DNA from: Rotaria sordida
Lineage: Eukaryota; Rotifera; Eurotatoria; Philodinida; Philodinidae
Direction: 5' to 3'
Assembly (NCBI GenBank): GCA_905250125.1
Contig: CAJNOL010000066.1
Location: 1-64,000, forward strand
DNA length: 64,000 nucleotides
Made by a program: the position numbers and the translations under genes. The notes under the pieces are model-generated. The model was not told the DNA's origin, ran no database searches, and saw only the letters and a list, made by a program, of their open reading frames with translations. This document shows positions 12,501-22,388 of the stretch, one piece after another; positions within the stretch are counted from its first letter, which is position 1, and every line of letters starts with the position of its first letter.

Positions 12501-14622
12501 ACTTTCTAACTGTGAATCCAATAATTCAAGAAGAGAAAGAACTTATGACTCGACGAACCAACCATTATATAGTCCTTTAATGAAGATATTTTACTTAACG
12601 ATAGATTGATCAGGTCAATTCGTCTTGACCTTTAGAATTCATATATTATATTTCTAGCCATAAGAGTATGTGAGATACTTGTGACCGCAATTGCTAGTTC
12701 TACGTCGTATCTATTTGTTCGTTTGTTTATAAATAAAAAGTTTAGAAAGGCTTTTATGACCGAGAAAAAATAAATCAGTCCGACTGATGAAAGCAAGGAG
12801 AAGATGTTGGATGTTTTTTATCATTTAATTATTTATTGGCTATTCTATAGATAAAAAAAAAACGTTTAGCAATAAGGCTATTTTTAGAACCATCCTACGT
12901 CAAATATATAATCTCATTTATAATACACTTATGCTTTCTCAAAACAAGATAAACATACTAATGACTGAGATTAAGAGTGTTAATAACTATTTTTTTTCTT
13001 TGTCAAAAAAAAGTCAATTCATCCGTATGTTAAACATATCTGTTTAAACACTTAAATTGTCTAATTTTATCATCTTAAATCAAATATATGAAAAATTAAA
13101 TTTTTTTTTACCATTATCAAGAGTAAGTGTATGTAAATGTCGTTGTTCAGTTTCATCAGCAGCACCAAAAAAAAACAAATTAAGATTATGTAATGGTTTT
13201 GCTCGATACATTCGAATAAAATCTATATTAAGTGCATCAAATGTACGATTATCTCGTTCTTTCCAACATTCTAATAACCAATCTTCTGTAAGAATTTCAC
13301 TTCTTTCCATATTAAAAGCTGTCTATATGAAAAAACAAAAAAACTTTGACAATAAAAACAAAAACTTAAATCAATTCTTACAAGATATTTTTCACCAAGA
13401 TTAGCAAATGATACAACATGTGTCACTTGATCACCATAATCTTTTCTAACCGATCCACCAAGATAGTGAACAATATCACTAAATTTTGTCTATAAAATCA
13501 AACAAACATAATATTTATAAAAACATTACAAAACAAGATTGCTGCTAATGTAAATCACAAGGAGATTGATTTATTTTTTCGATTTGGGACTTATTTCTTC
13601 ACCATCTTTTTACTTATGGTTATGTTCTCGTCCCGACTTTCGTAAGAATGGCCCGATCAAAATTGGCCTGAAGTCTCTCCCCTCCCTCCTCCCCAAACAG
13701 TCATAGTTCATCTTTTATGATTGAATTTTTCTTTGAAAAATATTGTTTCCTTCGCTCAGGAGAATCAAAATACTGGCAGTCTTTGTCAAAAAAAGTGTGT
13801 TTTTTACCTAGAGCAAATGTTGTAACAATCTGCCAAAATATTATTTTAAGAAAAAAAACTATATACACCTCGATTTGATCCTAGTTGTCACATAAAACAT
13901 TTCAGCTCAACTGATCGAAGCGTCTCGGCGAAAAGTTCAATTTTCCTGTTAAAAAAATTGATTTTGAGAAAAACCTGAAATTTTGTATAACTTTCGTTCC
14001 TTTTAATTTCGTTCAAGATTGAAAAAAAATTTTATTCGTATACTTTAACAGTTAACTATTTACATGTATTTCTCGACGAGTACCACCAACAAAACAAATA
14101 ACAGCTGAAGAAAGATGTTGTGAATACAATGGACGATTTCTTCGTGGAACCGGAATATCCTTTAAATAAAGAAAAAAAGTTGTCTTTTTTTTTTGATTTT
14201 TCAATCATATCAAATAAATTCATACAATTTTCTTTTCAGCACAAGTTAATACAAGTTCAGCACTAATTATATAAATATTTTCATCTTCTTTTAAATTATA
14301 AAATAAATTTTCATCAAATGATTCAATGACATATATACGTAATTGACGTTTAGTTAATAATTGTTTTGTTTCGGATAATGTTCGAAGAATTTGTTCTTCA
14401 TTATTTATACATTCATATGCATAACGATCTTCCAGTGCGGAAAGTAAACGAGTATTTGAACAAGCTTTACCGATAACACAAAAAGTAATTGCTTAAAAAC
14501 AAAAAAGAAAATAGTGGAAAAATTTTAATTAAAAAACTTTTTTTCTTTTTAAATAAAAAATTTTCTTTACTCCAATCTTCTGATGATGATTCATCATTTT
14601 GAGTTTTTTGAACTTCTTCCAT
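6575..14622 (-). CDS. ECT2: ECT2-type RhoGEF (BRCT-DH-PH), complete
   Basis: Fifteen minus-strand exons in coding order: 14622-14571, 14491-14226, 14159-14064, 13489-13382, 13322-13112, 11349-11219, 11154-10714, 10651-10472, 9627-9517, 9448-9191, 9140-9021, 8956-8827, 8760-8534, 7721-7567, 6818-6575. They total 2,730 nt (909 residues), in frame throughout; human ECT2 is about 914. Residues ~18-300 are three BRCT-like units (CFVGGTRREI, LGGSVRKDYG, EDWLLECWKERD, EWFWE-like WFWECL). A basic KRKRRK nuclear-localisation-like motif follows, then the DH domain (RRNGPILTK, IRPIQRLPSVLLLLERLL) and PH (LTLFLFSDCIE). The tail keeps the family motif SRTFSFSP. ECT2 is the RhoA exchange factor recruited by centralspindlin to build the cytokinetic ring. 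Residue 130 is Val where the human phosphopeptide-binding Thr153 sits. Two long introns (7722-8533, 11350-13111) hold repeats. Confidence 0.95.
7722..8533. repeat. ECT2 intron with foldback element (family A)
   Basis: The intron carries a palindrome: 7870-7990 pairs with 8043-8160, centred near 8013, with weaker outer pairing to about 7825 and 8205. The right half (about 8040-8315) matches 28546-28772 in a RyR intron, so this is a dispersed family. It is noncoding. Confidence 0.75.
9628..10471 (-). other. ECT2 intron, AT-rich
   Basis: An 844 bp intron inside the DH coding region, with correct GT-AG ends on the minus strand. It has a short hairpin at 10009-10025 (GGAAGGC, CGA, GCCTTCC). A CATCTGAAG motif near 9845 and 10100 also occurs in family A foldbacks. 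No coding sequence seen. Confidence 0.6.
11350..13111. repeat. Longest ECT2 intron with a partial foldback
   Basis: A 1.76 kb intron. The stretch 11508-11575 pairs with the reverse complement of 11655-11725, with weaker pairing outward to about 11470 and 11800. The rest is AT-rich noncoding sequence in which I see no gene. Some words, such as ACTGAAATTTTT next to GCCATGGCATG, recur in diverged form near 53900. Confidence 0.55.
13490..14063 (-). other. ECT2 intron
   Basis: A 574 bp intron between two BRCT exons. It contains a pyrimidine-rich tract (13676-13697) and nothing else recognisable. Confidence 0.6.
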
Positions 14623-17487
14623 AATAACGAAAAATCAAGTTAAACAATTAATGTCTATAGAACATATTCCCGCTTTCTTTTCTTCGATCAAGACATTCGC
14701 ACAAAGAACAAAAAAGAGCACAAATTTCAACCAATGATATAACATATATATATCAAATAAAGAATTATTACAATAAAAAAAATTTATTTATTTAATAAAT
14801 CAAATATTTAAAGAGAAATTCTTTTTATTTCTTTATATCGGTCTTTTTTACTAATTTTATTATTTTATTAAATATTCATTTGTTATTTTCATCATCCAAT
14901 CAATTTCTTTGCCATCAGTGTTGTCATCCTATGGTTACAATCGGAAATTAAACAATATCCTATCAAATATTTTATTTTCTTTATTAAAATGTAAAAAAAA
15001 ATATTTTCACCCCCCAAAATAAATAACAGGTTTGTTCGACTTGAGTAAAATTATTCGCATAATATTAATCATACAACAATTGTTTGTTTTACAAAGTGAA
15101 GATTCTATTCAGCTTCATTGCTGCATCTATAATCATGAAAATATTTGAATTCATAATGAATAAATTTATCTATTGAATTTCATAATAAATACTGAGTAAG
15201 ACCCAACTGTTTTTCCTTTTTGTGTTATTGAGAATATATCATTGTATTATTGCCTGGTTACAGTATGGAATTCTATTGGTGACGAAATATTTGTTTTTCT
15301 TTTTCTGCGTTGCATATTTTTATTCGTAAGTTTTTTGTTTTATATGCACTATCATCTATTGATTTAACGAGATTTATAGTGAGCATGACTATTTATGTTC
15401 TAAAAGATAAAAAGAAAAACGGAAATCGAAGGGAAGTCTAAAGTGTTTACGCCTAGCGTCTTTGTCGTATTATCAAGCAGTTACGGAAGTCACATATCGC
15501 ATTATTCATAATCTAGACGAACTCAGTAAAATTTTCAAGATTTTAAGTACATAGTTGATGTTTTATGATAAGCTAATCTTCATAATTTATTATTTGATGT
15601 AAAATAGTATTTATATTAAATAATATCATATCATAATAGAAGTTTATATCGAGTAGAAAAAGTTACGCTCACCTGTGTGGTAAATATTTTTTGCGTAAGA
15701 GCAAAATCGATTTACGCATAACCTTTACCTTATAGAAAAAAAACCGGTTTTTGTTAGCTTTACATCAATATGCGTTTGTTTATGTCTTAATAGAGGAAAT
15801 TAGAAAAGAAAATCATATTAACAAGAATGATTTTCTTTACCTTTTAGATATATATATATATAGATTTCATTGTAATTTCACAGGTTAGGATACTAATTTT
15901 TTCTTATCTCTTGCATATATTTATATATTGGTATCTGGAAATGCATTTATCTATTCTTGACTCAATTCAAATCCATGAATCATTTTTATTTATTCTAATC
16001 ACTTTGCATCATTCAAATATTTTATTGTAATGCTGACGAATGATTTTTGTTTTTTTTATTGCTTATGCAAATATAACCGCATTGAAAAAGGAAAAGCAAA
16101 ATAAAAAAATATGATGTCAGACAACGTTATATAAGTGTATATACATTGTTACAGGGTACTTATTTCGTATTAAATGGGCTAATTTACCCTCTTGTTGACG
16201 TCAAACATGTCGAATTTTCACCATCTGCATTAACAAGCAGAATGCGAAGAAAAAAAAATGATCATACTATGCTTGGTTTTGTTATTGAGATCCTTGTCCT
16301 TTCCTCTTTTTTTTATTTGCTCTTTGGCACATCAAATACTTTATATGAGAAAATAGATGTATTTATGTGTCGGTGTTGCTTATATTCTTCCTGAATTTGT
16401 TACTGATGTGTAGGGTAACCGTTGCTGTTTATCTGCTTTATATTTTTTTTTTCTTTCCTTCTTCTCTTCATAGAGGATAGTTGTATGTAACTACAGTCGG
16501 CATACATCGTACTTTGAAAAAAACAGGAGAACGAGAGGGTATTACTTGATTTGTTTGTTTGCAATTGCAGCAACTCTTTATAGTAACAGTATTCTTACAT
16601 TATGAAATCTTAACCTTTATTTTTTGTTGATATAATCAATAATAATATATGGTTAGTATTATTACATCATTATTTTCTATCTTATATAATTTTCTTGATA
16701 AATTGTGACAGTGATCGAAAAAAAAAATTTTTTTTTTTCCTTTCTTCACTATTTTTCACTTTATCATGACATCATTTACAATCTAATTACGTATGTTTTA
16801 CCCGTTCCGAGATAGTATATAAAGTGATTAAATTTTATTTCGTTGCTCTTTTCATTTCTTTTCGTTTCCCCGTCTTCTTTGTTACCGTCATCGAATATTT
16901 GCTCCTTTTCTCTTCTTCGTTAAACGACCGTCTATGTATGCGTACGAGTATGTGAGCCTTGAAATTCATATGTGGATGTGTATGTGGATAAATATGTTCG
17001 TTTTCTTTCATTTTTCTCTATAGCTTTATCCGTTATAATTCGATTGGTAAACATGTTTGATTGTGCAATATTTTATATTTTTTAGATTTATATTTATTTA
17101 TTCATTCAGCATTCTCAGCGAGCTTTGACGACAACGTCTTTCCATTATTCCATGCCTATAACTGTTCAGGTTGAAAATCCGCGAAAACAAGCGGTAAGAT
17201 GTTTTATTTTGTTTTTGAAAACTAATTTTTATATCGAATAATTGTATCTTTTTTGTAGACCGAATACGTGCACGACTGCACGCTCTCGGGCGAGTTTTGC
17301 CGAGCGCAATATTGACTAGTACGCTATTATATTAAATATTATTATTACCGATATTATCCATATCGATATTGTTCAAATAAATTTGATTGGTGTCTTATAT
17401 CAACGAAACTTAGAGATTAAAAAAAACTCAACAAAAAAATTAGAAAAAAAGGTTTTCATTAATAAAAAGAACAAAATTAATTCAAAT
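14623..17487. promoter_or_regulatory. Divergent intergenic region between ECT2 and PRL
   Basis: ECT2 reads left and PRL reads right, so both promoters should lie in these 2.9 kb. The DNA is very AT-rich except for a GC-richer patch at 17259-17330. The open stretch at 16146-16394 has no homology I recognise and untypical codon use. No core promoter element can be assigned with confidence. Confidence 0.45.
17110..17487 (+). other. Probable spliced 5' leader of PRL
   Basis: A good donor (GCG then GTAAGA) at 17194 and a good acceptor (TTTTGTAG) ending at 17258 flank a 65 bp intron-like piece upstream of the PRL ATG. The following leader is GC-richer and has small palindromes (CTCGGGCGAG). This is inferred from splice-site appearance only; there is no transcript evidence. 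Confidence 0.35.
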
Positions 17488-18331
17488 ATGCCTGCAGCTC
17501 AATTTCTCAATAATCCATCAATGACGGAACTTCGTTATAAACATCTTCGTTTTTTAATTACGAACAGTCCAGCTGATGAAAATGTTCACTCATTTATTGA
17601 AGTATGAAAAGCGAAATTGAATTTGTAAAATTTTTTATTCATTATTTTCATAGACTTGTTTAAAATATGGTGTTACAGTATTAGTTCGTGTCTCAGAAAA
17701 AACTTATGATGCAAAACCAATTGAAGCAGCCGGGATTAAAGTTTATGTATGTATTAATTATTAATGACGTAGAAGAGTATATTCTAGTGCTGAGTCATTG
17801 TAATTAGCTTTAATACCCTGAAACTATAAATCGTGTTTTCGAAGTATATAAAAATAAGTCGGCAGTGATAAGTAAATTCACATTATTTATTCTCATGTTT
17901 TTTGTCTTAAATTGACTAGATAAGAATAGACTTTATTTATAGAAAATAAAAGGTCATAATTTTCTTTTCTTTTAAGGATCTTGAATATCCCGATGGAAGT
18001 GCACCTGATTCAATTGTTCGTGATAAATGGCTGAACATTGTTAAAGAGAATAAACATGGTTGTATTGCTGTTCATTGTATTCATGGTCTTGGACGGTTCG
18101 TTTATTTCTATTCAAATCTTTTCTTTTTATTCTATTATATTTATTTTGAATAGATCACCTGTTCTTGTTGCCATGGCTTTACGTGAAGCTGGTATGAACC
18201 GACAAGAATCTATTGATTTTATTCGTTCACGCCGTCGTGGTTCATTCAATCTTCGTCAATTAGAATTTCTCCAAACCTATCAATCAGGTCACCGTCTTAT
18301 CAACAAGCATGCTGGCTGTCTTATCATGTAA
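17488..18331 (+). CDS. PTP4A: PRL-type protein tyrosine phosphatase (PTP4A)
   Basis: Four exons: 17488-17601, 17654-17746, 17977-18095, 18154-18331; 167 residues against 173 in human PRL-1. The N-terminal block RYKHLRFLIT matches the family. The catalytic P-loop is HCIHGLGRSP (Cys103, Arg109), the general acid is Asp75 in the YPDG loop, and the protein ends in the CAAX box CLIM, so farnesylation and membrane association are expected. PRLs act in growth control and bind CNNM magnesium transporters. Two positions depart from the usual PRL: Ser52 replaces the redox-regulatory Cys (human Cys49), and Ser110 follows the P-loop Arg where PRLs have Ala. ATG 17488 is the first in-frame ATG after the leader. 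Confidence 0.95.
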
Positions 18332-18368
18332 TCATGTTCCTTTTTTGGGTTTCTTTTGCTTTTCTTGC

Positions 18369-18374
18369 TTTATT
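18369..18374 (-). promoter_or_regulatory. Candidate poly(A) signal of the nicotinamidase gene
   Basis: AATAAA on the minus strand, about 170 bp past the nicotinamidase stop codon. It lies inside the probable PRL 3' UTR. Confidence 0.4.
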
Positions 18375-18501
18375 CATTTTTTTGTTTTTTTAATTAATTG
18401 AGTCTCTTTGTTTTTTTTTTGTTTTCTTTCTTCAATTCAATTCTATATTGTTTTTCTGTTCTTTCGTCACTTATTTACTCAATATATTATGCTTAAAAGG
18501 G

Positions 18502-18507
18502 AATAAA
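18502..18507 (+). promoter_or_regulatory. Candidate poly(A) signal of PRL
   Basis: AATAAA about 170 bp past the PRL stop codon and only 34 bp before the convergent nicotinamidase stop codon. Confidence 0.45.
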
Positions 18508-18540
18508 TGATTTTCTTTGTTTTTAAAAAAAAAAATATGT

Positions 18541-19418
18541 TCAAATTATGTCTTTAATTTCATTTGCTTGTACAATCACACAATTACGTTTAATTAATTC
18601 ATCAAGACGTAAATTGATATTGGCTACATCAACACCACGGCATGCATCTTCAACAATAAATGTTCTATAACCATATTCAACGGCATGTAAAGCTGTTGAA
18701 TAGACGCAAACATCAGTTGCTATACCAGCTATAAATACATTTGTAACATTATGTTCCTTTAATTTTGTATTTAATGCTGTTTCACGAATTTTTTGATTAT
18801 CCCAAAATGCTGAATATGAATCAATATCACTGTCATTACCTTTGAATAAATTAACAACTTGACGATGTTTATTTGGTTTCACTATGTGCAAATCTTTATG
18901 TAATTCAGCACCATGACTGTGTTGTACACAATGTGTTGGCCAAAGTATTTGTTCAACACGCAATTTTTTTGTTTTTGCTTCATCATCAAGTAAAAATATA
19001 GCTGTATCAAATACTTTTAATTCATCAACCTTTTTAGAATCTTTTGCAAGTAGATGCGCACGTAATGGTAAATTTTCATGAAATGATATATGATCAGGTG
19101 TATGCCAGTCTTGAGTATAAACAATAATGTCAAAATGAATATCATTTAATAATTTATTTATAATCGGTATAACTTGTTCGCCTTGATGATGACTTGGACA
19201 ATCTTTAAGAGCTAATGTACCGTCAATAAAATCATATTGTACATCAACAATAAGTAACGCATTAATAGGTTTAGCTCCACGATTTGAATGATTTCGTTTT
19301 TTTAATGTATTTATTCTAAAAAAAAAAAACTAAGAATATAAACGTAGAGAAGTAAATATAAAAAATATCACTTTCGTTGAATATTGCCACTAATATTTCC
19401 CATAGTGATATTTCCCAT
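18541..19418 (-). CDS. Nicotinamidase (isochorismatase-like hydrolase)
   Basis: Two exons, 19418-19372 and 19315-18541, giving 273 residues. The enzyme deamidates nicotinamide to nicotinate in the NAD+ salvage route used by invertebrates, fungi and bacteria. Visible family signatures: catalytic Asp40 in IVDVQYDFIDG; metal-binding Asp85 and His87 in QDWHTPDH; a conserved LWPTHCVQHSHGAE block with the third metal His; Lys174 (KG) ahead of DSYSAFWDN; catalytic Cys219 in GIATDVCVYST. The full triad and metal site therefore look intact. I chose the ATG at 19418; a second in-frame ATG at 19403 follows a small duplication (MGNIT, MGNIS). Tail-to-tail with PRL, 209 bp between stop codons. Confidence 0.93.
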
Positions 19419-19871
19419 AAACTGTTTAAAACGAACAAATATCTAAAAAAAACAAGTTAGAAAAAAACAACACGTGATGATACGTATTGTAAATAACAAA
19501 CTAGACAACTGAATGATAGGTGAATTAAAGCATGTATAATCACAATAGCTACTATACAGATTTTTGTCATTTATGTGCAAACGACGACACAAAAAAAGAG
19601 AAAAAGAGAAAGAAAGGCCATCAATCATCCGTTACATTTTTCTTTTCTGAAGGAAAATTACCTGCAAAGCAAATATAAAAAATTTTCTTTTAATTTACTG
19701 CGCTCAAATATTATTCGTTAGCAATTATTTTTCTTTGCATAAACATTCGATTAAAGGAAAAAAAAAAGAAAAACGAGGAAATAAAAAAAAATATAGGTTT
19801 TAATATTTGCGCTATTTTTTCTTCGTCTTTTTCTTTTTTTTTTTTTTTTACTAATTTTTAATAATATAAAA
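19419..19871. promoter_or_regulatory. Short divergent intergenic region
   Basis: About 450 bp separate the nicotinamidase and orphan-gene start codons, which point away from each other. It is AT-rich with long A and T runs and is a likely bidirectional promoter. No element assignable. Confidence 0.4.
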
Positions 19872-20735
19872 ATGTCTGAAGAAGAATATTTTGAATGGAG
19901 ATTATTTTATCCATTAACATCAAATGATGAAAATAATCAAACAGATATAAAAAATTTTTCAATTGTACCATTTAAATTAAATACTAAATTAAATATATTA
20001 TCAATTACAGAGGAAAAATATTCTCATCAGTCATCCTATATTGATATATATTTTCTTTTAACAAATACAGATGTATGTCTAAAAATACATGATATTGATC
20101 AATTAAATAATTTTAAAATTAATATTGAAATTCGTAATCATCATAAAGAACAACAATCATCTTTAATTCAACATTGGTCTATATATGAAATAAAATATCC
20201 TCATCTTGATTTACCAGATAAAATTCTTAGTCGACTTGATCAATTAACTATTAATAAAATAATGAAATACTTACAGATAATAATTAATAAAGAAAATCTT
20301 TTAACACGAACAGATATATCATTTATTCAAATAAAAAAACATATGACGACATGGCAAATGGATGATAGTGATCGAAAAATAGACGAAAGTGATATCTATC
20401 TCATATTTAATGATAATATATTATCGAAAGAAAAAAATGATTCATTTTATTATATACCAAAATATTGGCGAACAATATCAGTACAAACACGTGATTACGA
20501 TAAACTTGTTAAAACATTAATAACATTGCAAATTGAAGATGATAAAGATTTATTGGATTATTTTTCATATCTTATATCTCAAACATGTTTTAATTCATTT
20601 CCTTCACAACATCAACAACAATTATATCCAACAATATCAACAGAAAAAGCCTACATGAATTTATTAACAATGAGTTATGCATCATTTATTGAACTTATTC
20701 AACGTATTCATCGAAATCAAACAGCTATAGAATAA
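19872..20735 (+). CDS. Hypothetical protein, single exon, 287 residues
   Basis: An uninterrupted ORF with the same A/T-ending codon use as neighbouring exons, preceded by a long T-tract. I do not recognise the family. There is no signal peptide or membrane segment. The N-terminal half has alternating hydrophobic/charged strands (FEWRLFYP, SYIDIYFLL, CLKIHD, KINIEIRN), and WRTISVQTRDYDKLVKTL lies further on. The order of charged strands faintly recalls the CYTH/triphosphate-tunnel fold, but the ExExK signature is not present, so this is only a hypothesis. The AATAAA overlapping the stop codon may or may not be a poly(A) signal. Confidence 0.65.
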   Translation: MSEEEYFEWRLFYPLTSNDENNQTDIKNFSIVPFKLNTKLNILSITEEKYSHQSSYIDIYFLLTNTDVCLKIHDIDQLNNFKINIEIRNHHKEQQSSLIQHWSIYEIKYPHLDLPDKILSRLDQLTINKIMKYLQIIINKENLLTRTDISFIQIKKHMTTWQMDDSDRKIDESDIYLIFNDNILSKEKNDSFYYIPKYWRTISVQTRDYDKLVKTLITLQIEDDKDLLDYFSYLISQTCFNSFPSQHQQQLYPTISTEKAYMNLLTMSYASFIELIQRIHRNQTAIE

Positions 20736-22388
20736 ATAGAAGACTAGTGACTTCTTATTCGTGATAGAAATCAGATATTACTGATTTATAAATATAAGGG
20801 AAAAAAAAGAAAAAAAAGAAATCTTTTTTTTTTTTTGACCTTGACTGATCAGTTTAAATTGTCAATCAAAAAGATTGATTGAAACTAATCAATATTTAAT
20901 GACAAAAATAACATCATGAATGGGTCTCTTTCTTTTCTTTACATGAGCATTTTTGAAAAAGAAAAGGAGCAATTGTGTCTTGACAATAAGTTCTTGATAG
21001 ATAGATGTGCATGGGCATTTTATTTGCACAAGTCATCATCATCATCAAACGGAAATGAATGTAATGAACGAACAACTAACATTGACAACAAGAAGTGTGT
21101 ATGATCGACTTAGACCATGGAGAAGCATTTAATTTTTTCATCTTCAATGTTTTCCTTTTTTCCTTCTCAGTATGTTTTATAACACTGATTATCAGCAATT
21201 CATTGCTTATACGCTGTTCTCAACGACGGTAGTGTGAATTATTATGCATTATATACTCTAGCTAAACAATATAAACAATGTTGGAAACAACAACTGTTGT
21301 CACCATATCCTGTTCTCTTTGCCTTAACATATGGACAGAAAAATGATGGTTAGCGATGTTAGTGGATTCTTCTTCTTCTTTCTCATCAATTCGTTCCAGA
21401 TCTCTCTTCTTTCTTACTCTAGCACCCTCTTATGGCCTTCTTCTTCTTGATGTCAGTACACGCAAACATACAAATATACACGCCTCATATTCAGAAAACT
21501 ATCTCATTCTCCTTCCTTCGAACCAAAAGAGAAAAAAGGTCGGAGAGATGTAATGGTATCTTGCCATCATTTGCTATCTATTCTATTCCTCTGAGACAAT
21601 TCTACCAGACAGATGCTATTGTTCGAATTGATCTTTCTTAACTCATCTATTTATCTATTCTATTTTTAAGTAACTATCTTATATACTGTTAATATGATGG
21701 TAAAAATTAATCATTTTCTTAATTCATTTTTTTTAAATAAAATGTTCAAGAAAAAAACCTACATCATTATCATTGATTTATGATGATATTTACTCGTTTT
21801 AGGTTTTTTTCTTCTTTTTCTTTTGCAGACAGAAAGAGTGTAATTGTTGTTTCTTTCTGATGATGCTGTTATATATCTATCTATATATATATAGATAGAT
21901 ATATATAACGAAAGAGTATTCTACCATCATATTCTTTTTTCTATTGCCGCTGCTCTTTTGTGCATATCGTCGATCATCTAAAACTATTAGTAATAGCGCG
22001 AGCGCGCGGGTGAGATAGAGCTTGCTATCATCCTGTAGCGTTGTATAGCATGCATGTGCCCTTGAAGTCGTCTCTGTCTCCTTTCTCGTCCTTTGTCATC
22101 GTTGGTCGGCAACACACTCGTGATTTTATTAGATCGACGAAAGCAAGTAGAAGAAGAAGAGACAGAGAGATAAAGAAAAAATAGAAAATATAGATCGATA
22201 GAGAGACAAAGCGCATCCGGTTCATTCAGTCGTAGTGCTGTTATATATGCGCTCAATTGATTCGTTGATAGAGAAAAAAAGGAAGTGTGAAATTCATGTT
22301 TTTACTTTATTGAAGATCAAAATGATTATAATGATGATGTATATGAACATATATCGATAAGATATAGAAAGATAATATTGAAAAAATC
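20736..22388. promoter_or_regulatory. Upstream region and probable 5' leader of RyR
   Basis: 1.65 kb between the orphan gene and the RyR ATG. It holds a palindromic TATC/GATA microsatellite at 21869-21910 and a GC/CpG patch at 21996-22012. Short open frames on both strands have no recognisable content. The RyR promoter should be here. Confidence 0.45.
21869..21910. repeat. Palindromic TATC/GATA microsatellite
   Basis: A near-perfect 42 bp inverted repeat of TA and TATC units that could form a cruciform or hairpin. Confidence 0.8.

Noticed and set aside
16146-16394. Plus-strand open frame upstream of PRL
   Set aside because: Different codon use from real exons, no homology seen, and it is separated from PRL by the leader.
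18541-19418. Bacterial origin (horizontal transfer) of the nicotinamidase
   Set aside because: The gene has an intron and local codon use, and nicotinamidases are widespread in invertebrates; a phylogeny would be needed to argue transfer.
22028-22256. Short minus-strand frames upstream of RyR
   Set aside because: Low-complexity Ser/Leu/Phe translations of purine-rich leader sequence.
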